DNA of 14,815 nt, taken from assembly GCA_045635885.1 (NCBI GenBank), contig JAZTWO010000004.1:1-14815 (forward strand), given 5' to 3'. How positions within the stretch are numbered: position 1 is the stretch's first letter; the number at the start of each line of letters is the position of its first letter. A program made the translations under genes and the position numbers. The notes below the pieces were generated by a model. That model had not been told where the DNA came from. It saw nothing but the letters and a program-made list of their open reading frames with translations, and searched no databases. Shown here one piece after another: positions 13,447-14,815 of the stretch. The stretch is from RGIG4608 sp045635885. Lineage in GTDB: Bacteria > Bacillota > Clostridia > Oscillospirales > CAG-272.

Positions 13447-13457
13447 CGCATCACCAA

Positions 13458-14090
13458 TTAAAGTGTACCGAAAATTCTGTCGCCTGCGTCACCAAGACCG
13501 GGAACGATATAATCGTGCTCGTTGAGTTTTTCGTCAAGAGCAGCTGCGTAAATATCAACGTCGGGATGGTCCGCCTGAACCTTTGCAACGCCTTCAGGAC
13601 AAGCAACAAGGCACATAAATCTGATGTTCTTGCAATGATATTTTTCCTTAAGCATTGTAAGTGCGTCGGATGCAGAGCCACCTGTTGCAAGCATGGGGTC
13701 AACAAGAATAACAATTCTCTCGTCAATATCTGCAGGCATCTTGCTGTAATATTCAACGGGCTTATGTGTTTCGGGGTCACGGTACATACCAATGTGGCCA
13801 ACCTTTGCAACGGGCATAAGGGAAAGGAGACCGTCAACCATTCCAAGACCTGCACGAAGGATGGGAACGATAGCAAGCTTTTTACCCGAAATCAATTTCT
13901 GTGTTGACTTGCAAATGGGAGTTTCAACAACTGTGTCTTCTGTGGGAAGGTCACGTGTAAGCTCATAGCCCATAAGCATAGCGATTTCGTTAAGCAACTG
14001 TCTAAAATCCTTTGAACCAGTGTCCTTATCTCTCATAATTGTAAGCTTGTGTGCGATAAGGGGGTGATCCATAATGTGTAATGTACTCAT
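13458..14090 (-). CDS. upp: Uracil phosphoribosyltransferase
   Basis: It joins uracil to PRPP to make UMP in pyrimidine salvage and so consumes the product of prs. The 210 residues match the usual 208-210. The PRPP loop VDPMLATGGSA is at 130-140. The uracil-binding C-terminal part includes YIVPGLGDAGDR near the end. PILRAGLGMVDG (76-87) is the conserved PRPP-contacting segment. The frame extends to an ATG at 14120 and another at 14102, but the ATG at 14090 has GGAG at 7 bases and matches the family N-terminus. It is monocistronic, with a consensus promoter and a strong terminator. Confidence 0.97.
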   Translation of the reverse strand: MSTLHIMDHPLIAHKLTIMRDKDTGSKDFRQLLNEIAMLMGYELTRDLPTEDTVVETPICKSTQKLISGKKLAIVPILRAGLGMVDGLLSLMPVAKVGHIGMYRDPETHKPVEYYSKMPADIDERIVILVDPMLATGGSASDALTMLKEKYHCKNIRFMCLVACPEGVAKVQADHPDVDIYAAALDEKLNEHDYIVPGLGDAGDRIFGTL

Positions 14091-14104
14091 ATTTTGCTCC
14101 ATTC

Positions 14105-14117
14105 TGCTGAAATTCAG
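14105..14117. promoter_or_regulatory. Palindrome in the upp leader
   Basis: GCTGAA and TTCAGC arms separated by one base lie between the predicted transcription start (about 14135) and the upp ribosome site. It could be a small operator or an RNA hairpin. No known attenuator layout is seen and the leader is only about 45 bases. Confidence 0.35.
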
Positions 14118-14141
14118 CATATATTTATTTTTATCTTATCT

Positions 14142-14170
14142 ATTATACAACGATTTTCTTCATTTTTCAA
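14142..14170 (-). promoter_or_regulatory. Sigma-A promoter of upp
   Basis: On the minus strand, TTGAAA (14170-14165) and a perfect TATAAT (14147-14142) are separated by exactly 17 bases. The predicted start is near 14135, upstream of the GGAG ribosome site at 14100-14097. Confidence 0.88.
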
Positions 14171-14212
14171 GGGGATTTTGCGAAAAAATATGACAAAAAT
14201 ACAATTTTATGC

Positions 14213-14243
14213 AAAAAAATCACCCCATCAATGATAGGGCGAT
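14213..14243 (-). terminator. Rho-independent terminator of the rightmost gene
   Basis: On the minus strand an 11-position stem (ATCGCCCTATC with GATGGGGTGAT, including two G.U pairs) closes a 3-base loop and is followed by seven T. It starts 19 bases past the stop codon of the hypothetical gene and separates it from upp. Confidence 0.9.
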
Positions 14244-14262
14244 AATTTATTTATTGATATAA

Positions 14263-14815
14263 TCAATCTGGCATAGGATGCCATAAAGAATCAACATAAA
14301 GCACACCAGGTTTGTTTAGCATAGTAATAACATATGCACCTAATTCATAACTCGAATAAAATCTATCGAAAACAATTTCAACGAAAAACAGTTTTCCTTT
14401 ATAATAGTTATTAAAGTCGGATAAAGATTTATCAACAACTTCAATTACAGTTGGATCGTTAAGGTTTCCAGTATTATAGAAACTAATTGGCGGCAATTCT
14501 CCACCATATTCCAAAACCATTTTTAGTCTATCAAAAGTTTCCTCCATTTGATGCATCAAAAAATATGGTGTTCCCTGCTGTCCTGTAACAGGATAATCAT
14601 GTATATCACAAAATTCGTAATAATAGGTTTTTTCAGCAGAAAAGTTCTTTTCAATTTCCGCAAGGTTTTCAGTTGAAAGTATACCTTTATTAAACGCTTC
14701 TTCCAAGCTCAAAAACTCGCCGTTCTTATATGCAATCAAGCGATTGCCATCAAAATAAGTAAACTCAACACCGCCAACGTTTACGGTTGCTTTTTCATAA
14801 GTGTGTCTTGTTGCA
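14263..14815 (-). CDS. Hypothetical protein, C-terminal part (gene runs off the right edge)
   Basis: Not recognised. The frame is open from the window edge to TAA at 14263, giving 183 visible residues, so the true start lies outside. An in-frame TTG at 14739 is not a convincing start because coding-type sequence continues upstream (residues VGGVEFTYFDGNRLIAYKNG). The segment FLSLEEAFNKGILSTENLAEI resembles a short motif common in Clostridial hypothetical or cell-surface proteins that reads roughly Y-x-L-x-E-A-x-x-x-G-L-L-T. The protein is aromatic-rich (many Tyr and Phe) with no membrane segment in view. By eye its codons look more A/T-rich than those of upp or phoH, which could hint at later acquisition. 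It has its own terminator. Confidence 0.7.
   Translation of the reverse strand, partial: ATRHTYEKATVNVGGVEFTYFDGNRLIAYKNGEFLSLEEAFNKGILSTENLAEIEKNFSAEKTYYYEFCDIHDYPVTGQQGTPYFLMHQMEETFDRLKMVLEYGGELPPISFYNTGNLNDPTVIEVVDKSLSDFNNYYKGKLFFVEIVFDRFYSSYELGAYVITMLNKPGVLYVDSLWHPMPD

Noticed and set aside
14091..14135. Uracil-sensing attenuator or PyrR site ahead of upp
   Set aside because: The leader is about 45 bases with one small palindrome and no terminator/antiterminator pair before the start codon.

Overview
The window looks like a chromosomal segment of a low-GC, spore-forming member of the Firmicutes, most likely a gut Clostridia lineage. Three things support this. The yqfC-yqfD-phoH-ybeY-era-recO gene order is the Bacillus/Clostridium arrangement. 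Sporulation-type genes (yqfC, yqfD, ylbJ-like) are present. The RecO, Era, MutS2 and Upp sequences and the strong AGGAGG-like ribosome binding sites fit. The species cannot be named from sequence alone. I see no phage, plasmid, IS transposase, CRISPR array, rRNA or tRNA.

Layout, following transcription, which is leftward (minus strand) for everything except ylbJ. A hypothetical gene runs in from the right edge (14815-14263) and ends at a terminator. upp (14090-13458) follows with its own promoter and terminator. A pseudouridine synthase of the RluA family (13191-12232) converges on ylbJ (11225-12193, plus strand), with one bidirectional terminator between them. yqfC-yqfD (11167-9683) diverge from ylbJ. 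After 680 bp of repeat-filled DNA come phoH, ybeY, three very small membrane proteins and era, packed as one operon (9000-5730). After a second repeat-rich gap come recO and mutS2 (5296-2100). prs (1595-483) has its own sigma-A promoter and terminator.

Functionally, the core is RNA and ribosome maintenance (PhoH, YbeY, Era, RluA-type synthase, MutS2), DNA repair (RecO), PRPP supply and uracil salvage (Prs, Upp), and sporulation (YqfC, YqfD, YlbJ). Compared with Bacillus subtilis, the HD phosphohydrolase gene yqfF/pgpH, dgkA and cdd are missing from the cluster. Three small two-helix membrane proteins stand between ybeY and era instead.

The least ordinary content is intergenic. Three copies of a 134-135 bp element (203-336, 5507-5640, 9429-9563) have matching inverted ends and three internal hairpins, giving a cloverleaf-like fold. 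Stem sequences differ between copies while pairing is kept, and the open frame through two copies is broken in the third. The elements share a hairpin-bearing tail with two shorter relatives (5320-5450, 13251-13394). In four of the five the tail faces the 3' end of a minus-strand gene. The phoH upstream region holds a different set of short interspersed repeats built on TTAGTTTGTGTT. These repeats are my candidate for an undescribed structured or mobile element family.
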